DNA of 64,000 nt from DASVWZ01 sp963708575 (GCA_963708575.1 CAVPTB010000007.1:496001-560000), one strand, 5' to 3'. Shown: positions 49,179 through 58,867, counted from the stretch's first letter. Translations and numbers: made by a program. The notes: generated by a model from the letters alone, not told the origin.

Positions 49179-50984
49179 CTATCGCGTACCCGGATTCAGC
49201 GGGGCGTGACTGCTGGCGCTCGCCGGATCCGCGGGCGCAATTGAAGAGGCCGTTTGGTTCGCCGGCACTTCGGTCGCCGTCATCCGATTCAGGTGGGGGA
49301 AGAATGGGGTGACTTCGAATGGCATCTTGTCCCGAGCGGTGACGATAGCCACCGGAGCCGACTTGCTCAGTTCCACTTTGTCATCCCAGGCATTCAGTTT
49401 GACGCGTCCGCCCAGCGGCAGCGCGGCGATCTGGTCAAGCTTGTTGATGTCAAGTGCCGGACCCATGCTGGTCAGTGCAGTCAAGCGGATCAATGTGCCC
49501 TTGTCGTTGGCGAAGCTGTTGCCCAGATGGGCGGTCAGCAGTGCCGACATTTCCGGGGCCCGCGCCGAAAGCTGCTTCATATACAACGCAGCGATATCCA
49601 GCTTCTGGCCGTACGGAGAGTTCTTCAACAACTCCATGGCCTTCTTGTCAGCGGCCGCTTCTTCATCCGGGTTATGACGGAATCCGAAGTTGTTGTAAGT
49701 GGATTCGTCAGAAAATAACATGCGATCGTTGAAGGCAAACTTGCTGCCCAGGTTGTGCCCGAGAGCAATATGCGCCAATTCGTGAGAGAGCACCGCAGCC
49801 AGGCTGGCCTCGTCAGGTAACGTGTCGATCAAGCCGCGGCTGACGACGATAGTGTTGCCCACACTGAACGTCTCCAAAGGAGAGGTCAGCATGACGCGAC
49901 CGCGTACCGGCCGTGCCAGTTCGAGATTATTGGTGACGATCAGGTTGTTGATAACCGTGGTCAGGACCTTGTCCACGTCGCCCTCGGGAGCCACCAGTCC
50001 GGCTTCCTGCAGGCGCTGCACGACGTTGTCTTCGGCTTGCTGCTGCCATTCCCGTTGCGCTTCCAAAGGAGAAGCGTCGGCTGCGGCCGAGCTCTCGTCC
50101 TTCACTTCCTCAACCTTCATATCGGTCAACTCGTCTTCGCTGGAAACTTTCTTGATCTGATAGCCCCAGATACGAGTCTGTGCTTTGAAGGCCATTTTGT
50201 CTTTTGATCCGTAACTGAAGTCGCCTTCTTCGCTGTAGATATATGTTGGCAGCCAGTATCCAGGAATCAGATTGAGCCGCCAGCTGTCCATGTGGAAGAA
50301 ATAAGCATTCTTGGGACGGGGAGCATACGTGCCGTTGAGCCGGACGATGTTATAGTCCTGGTCTTCAACCCAGATACGGCCCACAAATCGTCCTTTGCCA
50401 GCGTCCTTCTTGGGTGTCACATCAAACACGATGCAACGGACGTCGCCCAAAAACTCGCGTCGGCTGTACTTGAAGGTGTAGTGCTGGCGATCGAAGTCCT
50501 GACGGTCGGCGAAGATCATCCACGAGAAGCCCATCGGCTTGTACTCGAACCGGAACATCTTCGTGACACCGCCCAGCATGGTCTTCTCGAGGCTGGTGTC
50601 TTTCGAGATGTAGTCCCTGCGGTCAACCGAGTCTCCCAGATCAAGGCGTCCCAGGAAGTAGTGGTCTTCCTTGGGCACGGCGCCGAGTTGTGGGTCGGGC
50701 TGCAAATTCTGCAGATAGGTCTCGACCAGAGGAGTTCGGTTCTTCAAGAAGCTCATCAGCGCATGCTCGCGCAGAATGGAGCGGTCGACAACCTGATCCA
50801 TGGTGGTGGCGGGACCCTGTGGGGCCTGCGCCGGACTGGCCTGCGCGTTCGCCGGAGCGGCTGCCTGCGACGTCGCAGCCTGCGGAGTCGCGGCCGTGGC
50901 CGAAGTTTGATCCGTGCTCTGCTGTGCTATGGCCGTCAGCGATAGCAACATGAACCCGGTTAACATCCATCTCGAAGTACCCAT
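49179..50984 (-). CDS. Exported M48-family metalloprotease
   Basis: A 601-residue protein with a signal peptide (residues 1-21, AIAQQ) and an Ala/Gln/Pro-rich linker. Residues about 70-300 form a beta-rich domain of unknown type, with many Tyr/Trp. Then comes an M48 peptidase domain: LSHELAHIALGH (zinc HExxH near residue 400) and a later NPDEEAAADKKAME with the third ligand. M48 proteins (BepA/LoiP-like) act in outer-membrane protein quality control in the periplasm. A GAGAGGA ribosome site precedes the ATG. It follows the TonB-like gene by 23 bp in the same direction. Confidence 0.86.
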   Translation of the reverse strand: MGTSRWMLTGFMLLSLTAIAQQSTDQTSATAATPQAATSQAAAPANAQASPAQAPQGPATTMDQVVDRSILREHALMSFLKNRTPLVETYLQNLQPDPQLGAVPKEDHYFLGRLDLGDSVDRRDYISKDTSLEKTMLGGVTKMFRFEYKPMGFSWMIFADRQDFDRQHYTFKYSRREFLGDVRCIVFDVTPKKDAGKGRFVGRIWVEDQDYNIVRLNGTYAPRPKNAYFFHMDSWRLNLIPGYWLPTYIYSEEGDFSYGSKDKMAFKAQTRIWGYQIKKVSSEDELTDMKVEEVKDESSAAADASPLEAQREWQQQAEDNVVQRLQEAGLVAPEGDVDKVLTTVINNLIVTNNLELARPVRGRVMLTSPLETFSVGNTIVVSRGLIDTLPDEASLAAVLSHELAHIALGHNLGSKFAFNDRMLFSDESTYNNFGFRHNPDEEAAADKKAMELLKNSPYGQKLDIAALYMKQLSARAPEMSALLTAHLGNSFANDKGTLIRLTALTSMGPALDINKLDQIAALPLGGRVKLNAWDDKVELSKSAPVAIVTARDKMPFEVTPFFPHLNRMTATEVPANQTASSIAPADPASASSHAPLNPGTR

Positions 50985-51007
50985 GACTCTGATCCTCTCT
51001 AGTTTCT

Positions 51008-52033
51008 CTAATACGCCAGCTGAAACACCACATGTACGATTGCCGTGGAATCCACGGGTGAACCATTCCGCATCGCGGGTTTAAACTGCATTTTGTTGGC
51101 CGCGGCGATCGCCGCTTCGTCCAACCCGTGACCTAATCCGCGTACCACCCGGTTTACGTGCGGCTGCCCGCCCGCTCCGAATAAAACTTCCAGTAGTACT
51201 TCACCCTCAAGCTTCATCGCCCGTGCTTCTTCCGTGTAAACCGGGCGCGGCTTGGAGGTCACCTCGACTTGTGACGTGCCGGCTGTGTCTGCCTGAACCG
51301 TCTTAGTCGCAGCGTGCGAGATTTCCTGCGATCCGAACCCCGATGTCGAAACTGCTGCGTGATTTGCGTGGTTATCATTCTGTGCAATCCCGCTACCAAA
51401 TCCGGCGCTCGCAATGACGCCTTGCGCGCCCTTGGCGCCGCCAGCTCCATTGCCGTTGCCTGGACCAGAAGGCATGTCGAACGAACCCGTTTGTGTCGTA
51501 ACCAGATGCGCGCCTTGCTTGCCTTGACCTTTCAATCCGTCCGGATCTCCAAAGCCGCCCGTCTGCACTTTCTGCACCGGCGCCACCACGGTGGCTGGAG
51601 CGGAATTGCCAAACGATCCCGTATAAACGAGCTTCGCCGGGAGCGCGCTGGATGGGGGTTGTAGGGTCGGTGGCATAAACTTCGCGTCCAGCTTCGGCGG
51701 TAATTTCTCTTCTTCTTTTTTCTTACGGTGTGTCAATTCCTTTGGCACGTAAAGCTTGGCGGTCAGCACCGGAACGACGGGCGGTAACTTGGCGAGAATG
51801 GCATGATGCTGCAGCTTTTTCTGCGCCAGCGGCTTGGGACGAAGGTCCGGTCGCGGAACTAGTTCCGTGACAGTGAACTTCTGTCTGAGTCGAAGCTGAT
51901 CCGGAAAAAGATATCCTGCACTAATCATCATCAATACCAGTAACACCACGGCACCGTAACTGGTCGCGAAGGTGCGCCAATCCGTCCGCCGCTCAGGGAG
52001 CAGACCTAGCTTAAAGTCGTCAGACTCAGGCAT
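51008..52033 (-). CDS. TonB-like protein with five Gly-Phe-Gly-type repeats
   Basis: A 341-residue protein: a short cytoplasmic start, a membrane helix (residues 25-43), a Pro/Lys-rich periplasmic spacer (55-135), a Gly/Ala/Ser-rich part with five TGSFG/TGGFG/TGSF/AGFG/SGFG units (residues 138-235), and a C-terminal TonB domain (KPRPVYTEEARAMKLEGEVL, ending MQFKPAMRNG). TonB-type proteins transmit the proton gradient to outer-membrane receptors; no ExbB/ExbD is nearby. The ATG at 52033 has CTGGAG upstream and gives the usual short N-terminus; a longer frame to 52123 was rejected. Confidence 0.84.
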   Translation of the reverse strand: MPESDDFKLGLLPERRTDWRTFATSYGAVVLLVLMMISAGYLFPDQLRLRQKFTVTELVPRPDLRPKPLAQKKLQHHAILAKLPPVVPVLTAKLYVPKELTHRKKKEEEKLPPKLDAKFMPPTLQPPSSALPAKLVYTGSFGNSAPATVVAPVQKVQTGGFGDPDGLKGQGKQGAHLVTTQTGSFDMPSGPGNGNGAGGAKGAQGVIASAGFGSGIAQNDNHANHAAVSTSGFGSQEISHAATKTVQADTAGTSQVEVTSKPRPVYTEEARAMKLEGEVLLEVLFGAGGQPHVNRVVRGLGHGLDEAAIAAANKMQFKPAMRNGSPVDSTAIVHVVFQLAY

Positions 52034-52202
52034 CCTTTCGCTCCAGGGAACCCGGACTGGGGAATAGTACGCGGGTAGAGTCTCTAAGCTACGGGAGACT
52101 GGCCAATGGGTAAACGTGTCCACTGACGTTGTACTTAGGTAACACGTGAAGTGCTAAATCGAAGGCTGGGGAAAAGACGAAAAACTTTGGTAATCGCTGA
52201 TC

Positions 52203-53579
52203 TCAAGCTGCTCTGCGTCGCGCAAAAACAAGGAACACTGGGATGCCCGCCAGAATTGTCAGTGTACCGAAAACAGAATTATGTAAGTTATCCGTAAACG
52301 TGTAATAGAGCAGCAGGGCGGATGCGGCCACAAAAAGCGCCGGCACTACCGGATACCCCCACACGCGAAACGGTCGCGACGCGTCTGGTTCGCGGCGTCG
52401 AAATACAAAAATTGTGCTGGCCGCAACCATGTAGAACAGCCACTCTGCGAAAATCGCCAGCGAGAAAAATTGCCGAAAACTGCCTCCAATCAACAACAGA
52501 ATGATTGACAGAATCGCTTGCACACCAATTGCCACCGAAGGGGTGTGAAAGCGCGGCTGAATTTGGGCCAGCGCCGAGAAGAAGTATCGATCGCGCGCCA
52601 CAGCGAATGGCACTCGCGCGCCGCTCATGATTGTGCCGTTCAAAGTCACCAGCATGGAGACTGCCATTGCCAGCGAGACTGCGCCGGCTCCCACGGATCC
52701 TCGCACCAGCCACACTGCATCCGACGCCGCCCGCGGAGAAGCGGCGACTGCGCTGGCCGGCATTACGAACTGCACCGCCGCATTCACCATCATGTAGAGC
52801 ACGGCCACGACTGCCACCCCAACGATCAATGCAATGGGGATGTTACGTTCCGGCGCCCGAATTTCTTCGGAGACCATAGTCAGGTCATTCCAGCCATCGT
52901 AGGCCCAGAGTGCCGCCACTAACGCCGCCATAAATCCCGCAACACCACCACGCGCCCCCGCGAAGGTTCCCGAGAAATGGCTCCAGGCTCCATTGCCATA
53001 TCCAAAGCAAACGAAGGCAATCCCTAAAATAATGGCAACCTTCAACAGGGTAAAAACCAGTTGGAACTCCCCCGCCTTCTTGATTCCCAGGTAGTTCAAT
53101 AAGGAGATCAGCAGCGTAGCAGCAATCGCTACCAATTGTCCGTAGGTAACCGCAATCGGCTTATGCAGAAAGAAAGTTGATAAAAACGAAAATGCACGGA
53201 ATTCGCCCAGGATGCGTACCAGCCCAGTTGTGACCGTGGCAATCGACGCCGGCTTGGCGATCAGAAACCAGGTCCAGGCATAGAGAAATCCCGGCAGCGG
53301 GCCGTACGCGTCGCGAATATATACGTATTCGCCCCCGGCCTGAGGCCGCATCGCCCCGAGTTCTGCGTAAGTCAATGCACCAAAAAAAGAGAGCAGACCG
53401 CCCACAACCCAAACCACGTAAACCAGCTTGGCGGAGCCAACAGCTTGCATCATTTCCGCGGGAACCAGGAAAATGCCGCTGCCGATGATCGTGCCGATCA
53501 CGATCGCGCAGGCTTCGCCGACGCTAAGATCGCGTGCCAGGTGGGCGATTGATGAAGGTTGGTTCGCGGCCGTGGACAT
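52203..53579 (-). CDS. APC-superfamily amino acid permease
   Basis: A 458-residue transporter with 12 predicted helices. GTIIGSGIFLVPAEMMQAVG in helix 1 is the conserved unwound substrate-binding segment of APC/LAT transporters; AELGAMRPQAGGEYVYIRDA in helix 3 and WAYDGWNDLTMVSEE in helix 6 match. It likely imports or exchanges amino acids. It lies upstream of the TonB-like gene on the same strand but with a 169-bp gap, so co-transcription is uncertain. Confidence 0.9.
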   Translation of the reverse strand: MSTAANQPSSIAHLARDLSVGEACAIVIGTIIGSGIFLVPAEMMQAVGSAKLVYVVWVVGGLLSFFGALTYAELGAMRPQAGGEYVYIRDAYGPLPGFLYAWTWFLIAKPASIATVTTGLVRILGEFRAFSFLSTFFLHKPIAVTYGQLVAIAATLLISLLNYLGIKKAGEFQLVFTLLKVAIILGIAFVCFGYGNGAWSHFSGTFAGARGGVAGFMAALVAALWAYDGWNDLTMVSEEIRAPERNIPIALIVGVAVVAVLYMMVNAAVQFVMPASAVAASPRAASDAVWLVRGSVGAGAVSLAMAVSMLVTLNGTIMSGARVPFAVARDRYFFSALAQIQPRFHTPSVAIGVQAILSIILLLIGGSFRQFFSLAIFAEWLFYMVAASTIFVFRRREPDASRPFRVWGYPVVPALFVAASALLLYYTFTDNLHNSVFGTLTILAGIPVFLVFARRRAA

Positions 53580-53643
53580 TTCGGACTTGCAGTATACGGG
53601 AAAATGAAATGTTAACTTCGGGTCATCGCGCCCGCTTTGTAAA

Positions 53644-55089
53644 TCAGACTTCCGTTATTCGCGGATCTCTGTCTGAAACGACTCTGCTCGCCGCGTATCC
53701 TACGCAGAACGTCGTGACCGTTCCGATCACGACCCACCACGTCCATGGCACGCGCGTGCCAAGCCAGAGATAAAGTTCGGCGACAAACCCAAACGCCATC
53801 CCGATCATCGCCCCGTTTTGATTCGCCTTCTTTGTCAGTATGCCGAGCAGGAACACTCCGAGCAGAGCCCCGTAAGCCACGGACGCGATCTGCAGTCCGA
53901 CTTCGATCACGCGTCCGACCCTGTGAAGCGCAATGACGGCCAATCCGAAAAGCAAAACAGCCCACAAGAGTGTCGAAAATCGAGAGAGCCGCAATTGTGT
54001 CTTCTCATCCACGTTCTTCCGCCGCCTCAGGTAGAAGTCGATCATCGAAGTAGACGACAATGAATTGAGCGCGGCACTCAAGTTCGACATCGCTGCCGCC
54101 AATATCGCCGCAATCAGCAATCCGGAAATACCATGCGGCATGCGGCTCACAATGAATGTCGGATAAATGCGATCCGCCCGTCCAAAGGCGGCGGAGGGTA
54201 GCCCGTAGTAAGCAAAAAGCATCACCCCGACAATCAAAAAAAGTCCAAACTGAAGCAGGATCACCACCCCACTCGACAACAGCGCCGCTTTCGACTGGCG
54301 TTCATTCCGCGCCGCCAGCAAGCGCTGAACAATGAGTTGATCCGTGCCGTGACTCGCCGTCGTCAAGAATGTTCCGCCAATCAACCCTGCCCAAAAGGTG
54401 TAGGGAATCCAGAAGTTCGGCGAGAAATCAAACACTCTTAGTTTGCCAGCCGACTCCGCGATACTGTGAACGGCAGGCCACCCTCCGGGCACGAGGTGAA
54501 CAATAGTTGCGATCCCAACCACCGTTCCGAATACATATATGACCGTCTGCACGACATCTGTCCATATCACTGCCGCCAACCCGCCTTCGAAGGTGTAGAT
54601 CAGCGTGAGCGCAGTGATGATCGCGATCGACGCGATTTCTCCCGTCCCCAGCGCGATCGCCACAACGATCGACACCGCATACACTCTGACACCTTCCGCC
54701 GCAGCCCTGGTCAATAAGAACAACCCTGCGGTCAGAGAGCGTAGTTTGGAGCCAAATCTTCGTTCGATTAATTGATAGGCAGTGTAGAGATCGCCGCGAA
54801 AATACTGCGGTAGAAATACGAAACTAATGAACACGCGCCCCACGACGTATCCCATCACCACTTGCAGAAATGTCAGATTGGAATCGTAGGCCAACCCCGG
54901 AATACTGATAATGGTGAGCGTGCTCGTTTCAGCCGCGATAATGGAAAGCGAGATTGCCCACCAGGGAATGTCCCGGTCCGCCAGAAAATAGTCACGCAAG
55001 GATCGCTGACGCTTGCGGAAGCGCAACCCGAACAGCGTGATCCCGGCCAAATAAATCGCGATGATCGTTAAATCGAGCTTGTCCAGCAT
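53644..55089 (-). CDS. Sodium:solute symporter (SSS family)
   Basis: A 481-residue symporter with about 13 helices. RDYFLADRDIPWWAISLSII is the typical start, with helix 1 containing the Na-site stretch AETSTLTIISIPG, and GGLAAVIWTDVVQTVIYVFG and the C-terminal YGALLGVFLLGILTKKANQNG match family motifs. It takes up a solute such as a sugar, amino sugar or carboxylate with sodium. It is divergent from a BadF/N-acetylglucosamine-kinase-like gene, which suggests an amino-sugar substrate; this is inference. Confidence 0.88.
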   Translation of the reverse strand: MLDKLDLTIIAIYLAGITLFGLRFRKRQRSLRDYFLADRDIPWWAISLSIIAAETSTLTIISIPGLAYDSNLTFLQVVMGYVVGRVFISFVFLPQYFRGDLYTAYQLIERRFGSKLRSLTAGLFLLTRAAAEGVRVYAVSIVVAIALGTGEIASIAIITALTLIYTFEGGLAAVIWTDVVQTVIYVFGTVVGIATIVHLVPGGWPAVHSIAESAGKLRVFDFSPNFWIPYTFWAGLIGGTFLTTASHGTDQLIVQRLLAARNERQSKAALLSSGVVILLQFGLFLIVGVMLFAYYGLPSAAFGRADRIYPTFIVSRMPHGISGLLIAAILAAAMSNLSAALNSLSSTSMIDFYLRRRKNVDEKTQLRLSRFSTLLWAVLLFGLAVIALHRVGRVIEVGLQIASVAYGALLGVFLLGILTKKANQNGAMIGMAFGFVAELYLWLGTRVPWTWWVVIGTVTTFCVGYAASRVVSDRDPRITEV

Positions 55090-55199
55090 GTGGACCGGAA
55101 TTCTTTATAACAGAACCGACTGTTGAGAAGTCCTGTCTAGCATGGTGCCCACGCGAAGTGAAATTTTATTAACTTCTTCATTTCCGCGTTTAGGCTCTG

Positions 55200-55208
55200 T
55201 GGTAGAAC
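55200..55208 (+). promoter_or_regulatory. Extended -10 element just before the BadF-type kinase
   Basis: TGGTAGAAC ends seven bases before the GTG at 55216, with no ribosome site, so the mRNA would be almost leaderless. Confidence 0.35.
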
Positions 55209-55215
55209 TACCTTC

Positions 55216-56136
55216 GTGGCATTCTTTCTCGCCATTGATGGTGGCGGCAGTAAGACAACCTGCACCATTGGCGATGAATCTTCGCTCCTCGGCCGGGGAT
55301 CCGGCGGTCCTAGCAATGTCGTTCGTGTTGGAGAACAGAAAGCCAAGCAGTCTCTCCGTGAAGCCATCCGTCAATCTTGCCTCGCTGCCAAAATCATTCC
55401 CGAACAGATTGTTAGAACTTGCATCGGTATCGCGGGCGGCGCTCGGCCAGAAATTTCCGAACTGGTTCACGCCATGCTTGCCGAAATGATCTCCGGAGAA
55501 ATCCATGTGGTCGGCGATATGGAAATCGCCCTTCACGCCGCGTTCGGAGACGGCCCCGGCGTCGTGGTCATCGCTGGAACGGGTTCTATTGCCTTCGGTC
55601 GCAGTGTTCGAGGACACACCGTGCGGGCCGGTGGATGGGGATACGCAATATCCGACGAAGGATCTGGTCAGTGGATTGGACGTTCCGTTATATCCGCGGC
55701 CTTGCGCTCGTACGACGAGGGTGAAAGTCCCGCCTTGATGCAGACCTTGTGCAAAGCTTGGGCAGTTGATTCCCGCGAGCAGTTGGTCGTGTTAGCCAAC
55801 GCTTCGCCGTCACCGGACTTTTCCGCTCTGATGCCGGTGGTTATCGCCGCCGCCGACCATGCTGATCCCATCGCTCGCACCGTTCTCGCAGCGGCCGGAG
55901 TGGAACTCGCCGGTCTTGCAAAGATTGTCATCCGCCGCATTTTTCCCGAGGATCAGACCGCACCGGTGGCCATGGCAGGTGGAGTCTTCAGTAATAGTGC
56001 TCTGCTTCGTCAGGTTTTCTACAATAGCTTGCGTTCAGAGTTTCCCAAGATCGCCCCGAGTTCCAGAATTGTGGAACCGTTGCTCGGAGCTCTAGAGTTG
56101 GCCCGAAAGCCGGCTTTGCGGGGAACTGGAGCTTGA
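55216..56136 (+). CDS. BadF/BadG-family ATPase, N-acetylglucosamine-kinase-like
   Basis: A 306-residue member of the ASKHA fold. FLAIDGGGSKTTCTIGD is the phosphate 1 motif, VVVIAGTGSIAFG phosphate 2, WGYAISDEGSGQWIG the glucosamine-kinase-like segment, and VAMAGGVFSNSALL the adenosine motif. Eukaryotic and bacterial GlcNAc/GlcN kinases share this layout and lack the Fe-S cysteines of benzoyl-CoA reductase ATPases. It probably phosphorylates an amino sugar from peptidoglycan or chitin turnover, perhaps imported by the divergent symporter. The start is a GTG. The next gene follows by 7 bp. Confidence 0.84.
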   Translation: MAFFLAIDGGGSKTTCTIGDESSLLGRGSGGPSNVVRVGEQKAKQSLREAIRQSCLAAKIIPEQIVRTCIGIAGGARPEISELVHAMLAEMISGEIHVVGDMEIALHAAFGDGPGVVVIAGTGSIAFGRSVRGHTVRAGGWGYAISDEGSGQWIGRSVISAALRSYDEGESPALMQTLCKAWAVDSREQLVVLANASPSPDFSALMPVVIAAADHADPIARTVLAAAGVELAGLAKIVIRRIFPEDQTAPVAMAGGVFSNSALLRQVFYNSLRSEFPKIAPSSRIVEPLLGALELARKPALRGTGA

Positions 56137-56143
56137 GCTACTT

Positions 56144-56923
56144 ATGCCTTTGGGTGATTCTCCCACACCGGGTACGTCCTCACCGCGACCGTCGCCCCTG
56201 GAACACGATGTTCATAGTCCCGACCCGGAGATTCTGCAATTAATAGTTTCCGACCCAGCCTTGAGCGAAGACCTCGCGCTTGCTCTTCTGAAGCGTTCCG
56301 ATTTGCCTTCGAACATCATTGAGCAGTTGAGCAAGAAGGCCGTCGGCAAGAGCCGTAAGGTTCGATTCGCCCTTGTCACCAACCCCAAGACGCCGCGTCA
56401 TGTCTCGGTGACGCTGGTGCGTCAACTGTTCACCTTCGACTTGATGAAAGTGGCGTTGACTCCGGTAGTCGCCGCCGACTTGAAAATCGCGGCCGAACAG
56501 GCGCTGCTGGACCGCCTGGAGACTGTTTCGTCCGGAGAGAAGCTGTCACTCGCTCGCCGTTCGTCGGGTCGTGTCGCGGCGGCTCTGTTGCTCGATCCCG
56601 ATCCCAAGGTCTGCCGCACCGCCCTCGACAATGGCCGGCTCACTGAGGCACACATGACCAAGGCAGTCACCGCCCCAAAGGCATCCGCGGCATTCATACA
56701 TGCTGTTTGCGAGCACTCAAAATGGTCGGTTCGCCGCGACGTACGGGCGGCCTTGCTTCGTACCGAGACATTGTCCCTGTCCAAAGCCGTGGAATATGCG
56801 CTGGTACTTCCCCCCGCCCTGGTCCGGGAAATTATGCGGAACTCACGTCTGCCGTCTGGTATTAAGGCGCGGGTGCTTGAAGTGATCGCGGAAGCATCGC
56901 ACTCCAAAATACATAACACCTAA
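56144..56923 (+). CDS. Helical-repeat protein of unknown function
   Basis: A 259-residue protein. After a disordered Pro/Ser start it is almost entirely helical, built of pairs such as DPEILQLIVSDPALSEDLAL, KVRFALVTNPKTPRHVSVTL and RVAAALLLDPDPKVCRTALD. The recurrent pattern (small hydrophobic helix, N/D-P turn, amphipathic helix) recalls HEAT-like or leucine-rich-variant repeats. No catalytic motif and no signal peptide. It begins 7 bp after the kinase gene, so the two are co-transcribed, but a shared role is unproven. Confidence 0.72.
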   Translation: MPLGDSPTPGTSSPRPSPLEHDVHSPDPEILQLIVSDPALSEDLALALLKRSDLPSNIIEQLSKKAVGKSRKVRFALVTNPKTPRHVSVTLVRQLFTFDLMKVALTPVVAADLKIAAEQALLDRLETVSSGEKLSLARRSSGRVAAALLLDPDPKVCRTALDNGRLTEAHMTKAVTAPKASAAFIHAVCEHSKWSVRRDVRAALLRTETLSLSKAVEYALVLPPALVREIMRNSRLPSGIKARVLEVIAEASHSKIHNT

Positions 56924-56989
56924 GAATCGCAGGGGAATTGTTGCAGGAGAGTCGGGCATCAGAAAATGCAGCGGCATCGAAGCCAATTC

Positions 56990-58867
56990 TTACTTCGCCG
57001 CCTGGGCTGGCTTTGCCGCTGCTACCGGCTCGCCCGCCACGCCTTTGTGGCGGAGCAATTGCACCAGCGTTTGATTTAATCGAGCCCGTAGCGCATACCG
57101 TTCATTGGCCCGAGTAATGTAGCGAACGTGGATCTCGACCCCGGTTGCGGTTGGACGCAGAGTCACCGCTGGCGCCGCCGACACTGAGCGAACCTGGTAG
57201 CGAGTGGTCATCTTGCCCCACTCTTCTTCTGCAGTATGGGCCTCGGCCTCGGTTTCCTTCGTTACAGCATCCTGAATTGCATCCAGCAGCGTGTAAGGAT
57301 CGTGGTCCGCGGGAACGGTGATCTGCAGCTCATCCCATAGCCATTGCCCACTCGTCGTAAAGTTGAAGAAATGACCCTCAATGGCATAGCTGTTTACGAA
57401 TGAAACTTTGCGTCCTGTAGGATGCCCGGTGTCCGTCCAGTTTCCAGTTTCGAGTAGAACCGTTCTTAACAAATTGATCTCGATTACTTCGCCCGCCACC
57501 CCATTGATCTCGACCCAATCTCCCACCCGAATACCGTTCTTCCCCATGAGCACGAACCATCCGAAGAAGCCGACGATGAAATCCTTCAATGCCACGGTAA
57601 GCCCCGCCCCGGCCAAGCCCAGGATTGTTGGCATTTGCTGCGGCGTGCCAAAGACCACCAATAAGGCCAGCAGAACTCCCACCACTTGAATGGCGAAGCG
57701 AATCACAACCCGCAGAGTATTGAGCCGCGTCCGTTCCCGCGTCGGATCAAGCAGGTAGTGGTCGACTACATGGCCTCCCAGATAAACCACCATCACAATC
57801 AGGAGAATCAACAGCGCCGACTGAATCATCCCGTGGAGTGCCGCTCGCTGGTGAGACTGCACCAACGCGATCCAGCTTCCATAAATCGACGCCAGTTCCT
57901 GCTCATCCTGTATCCGCTTGTCGAAGTCGGATAGATTTTTCTGCTCGTCAGAAAGAAGATGAAGTGACTTTATGGCAGAGCCAGTATCTACATTCGGTTG
58001 ATCAGCACTGGCGCCGTTGCCACCTTGTCCCGCACTGGCATGCCTCGTGGCTTTTTCCGACGTGACTCGTTTTTCCAGGGCATTGTGGGATTGGGTGAGA
58101 GGGCCCACAGTCGCCAGCGCTGCGTTGCGTGCCAACTGCAGTTCCTTTTCCTTGTCGTGCAGGATCCGCCACGCGCGAAACTGAGCCAGCAGGCTCCCCG
58201 CCTCATAATTCACCGCCGGACTCGCGGCGCCTGTAATCTTTTCTCCTGGAGAATGTTCGGCAGCCTGATGTTCCTGGAACTGACGTTGAATCAGGCTTCC
58301 TGGGTCTGCCCCTGACCGCACCAGATCTTCCTTGGCATCCCCCAGTTCATCCTGATCCAGTTCCAGCTGGGCCTGGGCTACGTCAAGCTGTTCCTGTACG
58401 CTGTCTTGGGTCTTCGGGCCTGCCGCCGCCAGCTTTTTCTTTAGCTGGTTTACTTGATCTTGATCGGTCCTGACCTGCTCTTCGGCTTCCCCCGCATGCT
58501 GAAAAAGTTCTCGATTCTCTGGCTTTGTGATTGCCGGGTGATCGGCAGCATCCCTGGACGCGTCATGAAAGGCGAGATCGACCTCATCATCCGCCGACTC
58601 CACAGCCTGGTTCGACCATTGCTGTTCGTCTGCTGCGGTGGCCAGTTTTGCCATCTGCCGCGCAGTCTTCAACGGACGCTCGTCTACCAGTTCAAGCGCT
58701 TCGCTCGAAGCTTGGGCCTTGGCAGTGGGTTGGGCGTTCCCTTCATCGCGCGTTAGAAAAGAACCGACAATTGCCGCGAGCACCAGAATCACTAGCCCGA
58801 GCATGATCAGCCACTGTCGCGATTTCAACACTAATGACATTGTGTTAGTTCGAAGACGCTTGGTCAT
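56990..58867 (-). CDS. MscS-family mechanosensitive channel with long N-terminal extension
   Basis: A 625-residue protein: membrane segment about 18-36, a long charged and partly coiled-coil region (about 70-310, e.g. VRTDQDQVNQLKKKLAAAGP), then helices 345-370 and 385-405 and the MscS pore helix LGLAGAGLTVALKDFIVGFF. The beta domain VGDWVEINGVAGEVIEINLL and a cytoplasmic C-terminal domain follow, ending Ala/Lys-rich. MscS channels release solutes on osmotic down-shock. The long N-terminal part recalls MscK-type periplasmic extensions. An ATG at 58840 is an alternative start. Confidence 0.87.
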   Translation of the reverse strand: MTKRLRTNTMSLVLKSRQWLIMLGLVILVLAAIVGSFLTRDEGNAQPTAKAQASSEALELVDERPLKTARQMAKLATAADEQQWSNQAVESADDEVDLAFHDASRDAADHPAITKPENRELFQHAGEAEEQVRTDQDQVNQLKKKLAAAGPKTQDSVQEQLDVAQAQLELDQDELGDAKEDLVRSGADPGSLIQRQFQEHQAAEHSPGEKITGAASPAVNYEAGSLLAQFRAWRILHDKEKELQLARNAALATVGPLTQSHNALEKRVTSEKATRHASAGQGGNGASADQPNVDTGSAIKSLHLLSDEQKNLSDFDKRIQDEQELASIYGSWIALVQSHQRAALHGMIQSALLILLIVMVVYLGGHVVDHYLLDPTRERTRLNTLRVVIRFAIQVVGVLLALLVVFGTPQQMPTILGLAGAGLTVALKDFIVGFFGWFVLMGKNGIRVGDWVEINGVAGEVIEINLLRTVLLETGNWTDTGHPTGRKVSFVNSYAIEGHFFNFTTSGQWLWDELQITVPADHDPYTLLDAIQDAVTKETEAEAHTAEEEWGKMTTRYQVRSVSAAPAVTLRPTATGVEIHVRYITRANERYALRARLNQTLVQLLRHKGVAGEPVAAAKPAQAAK

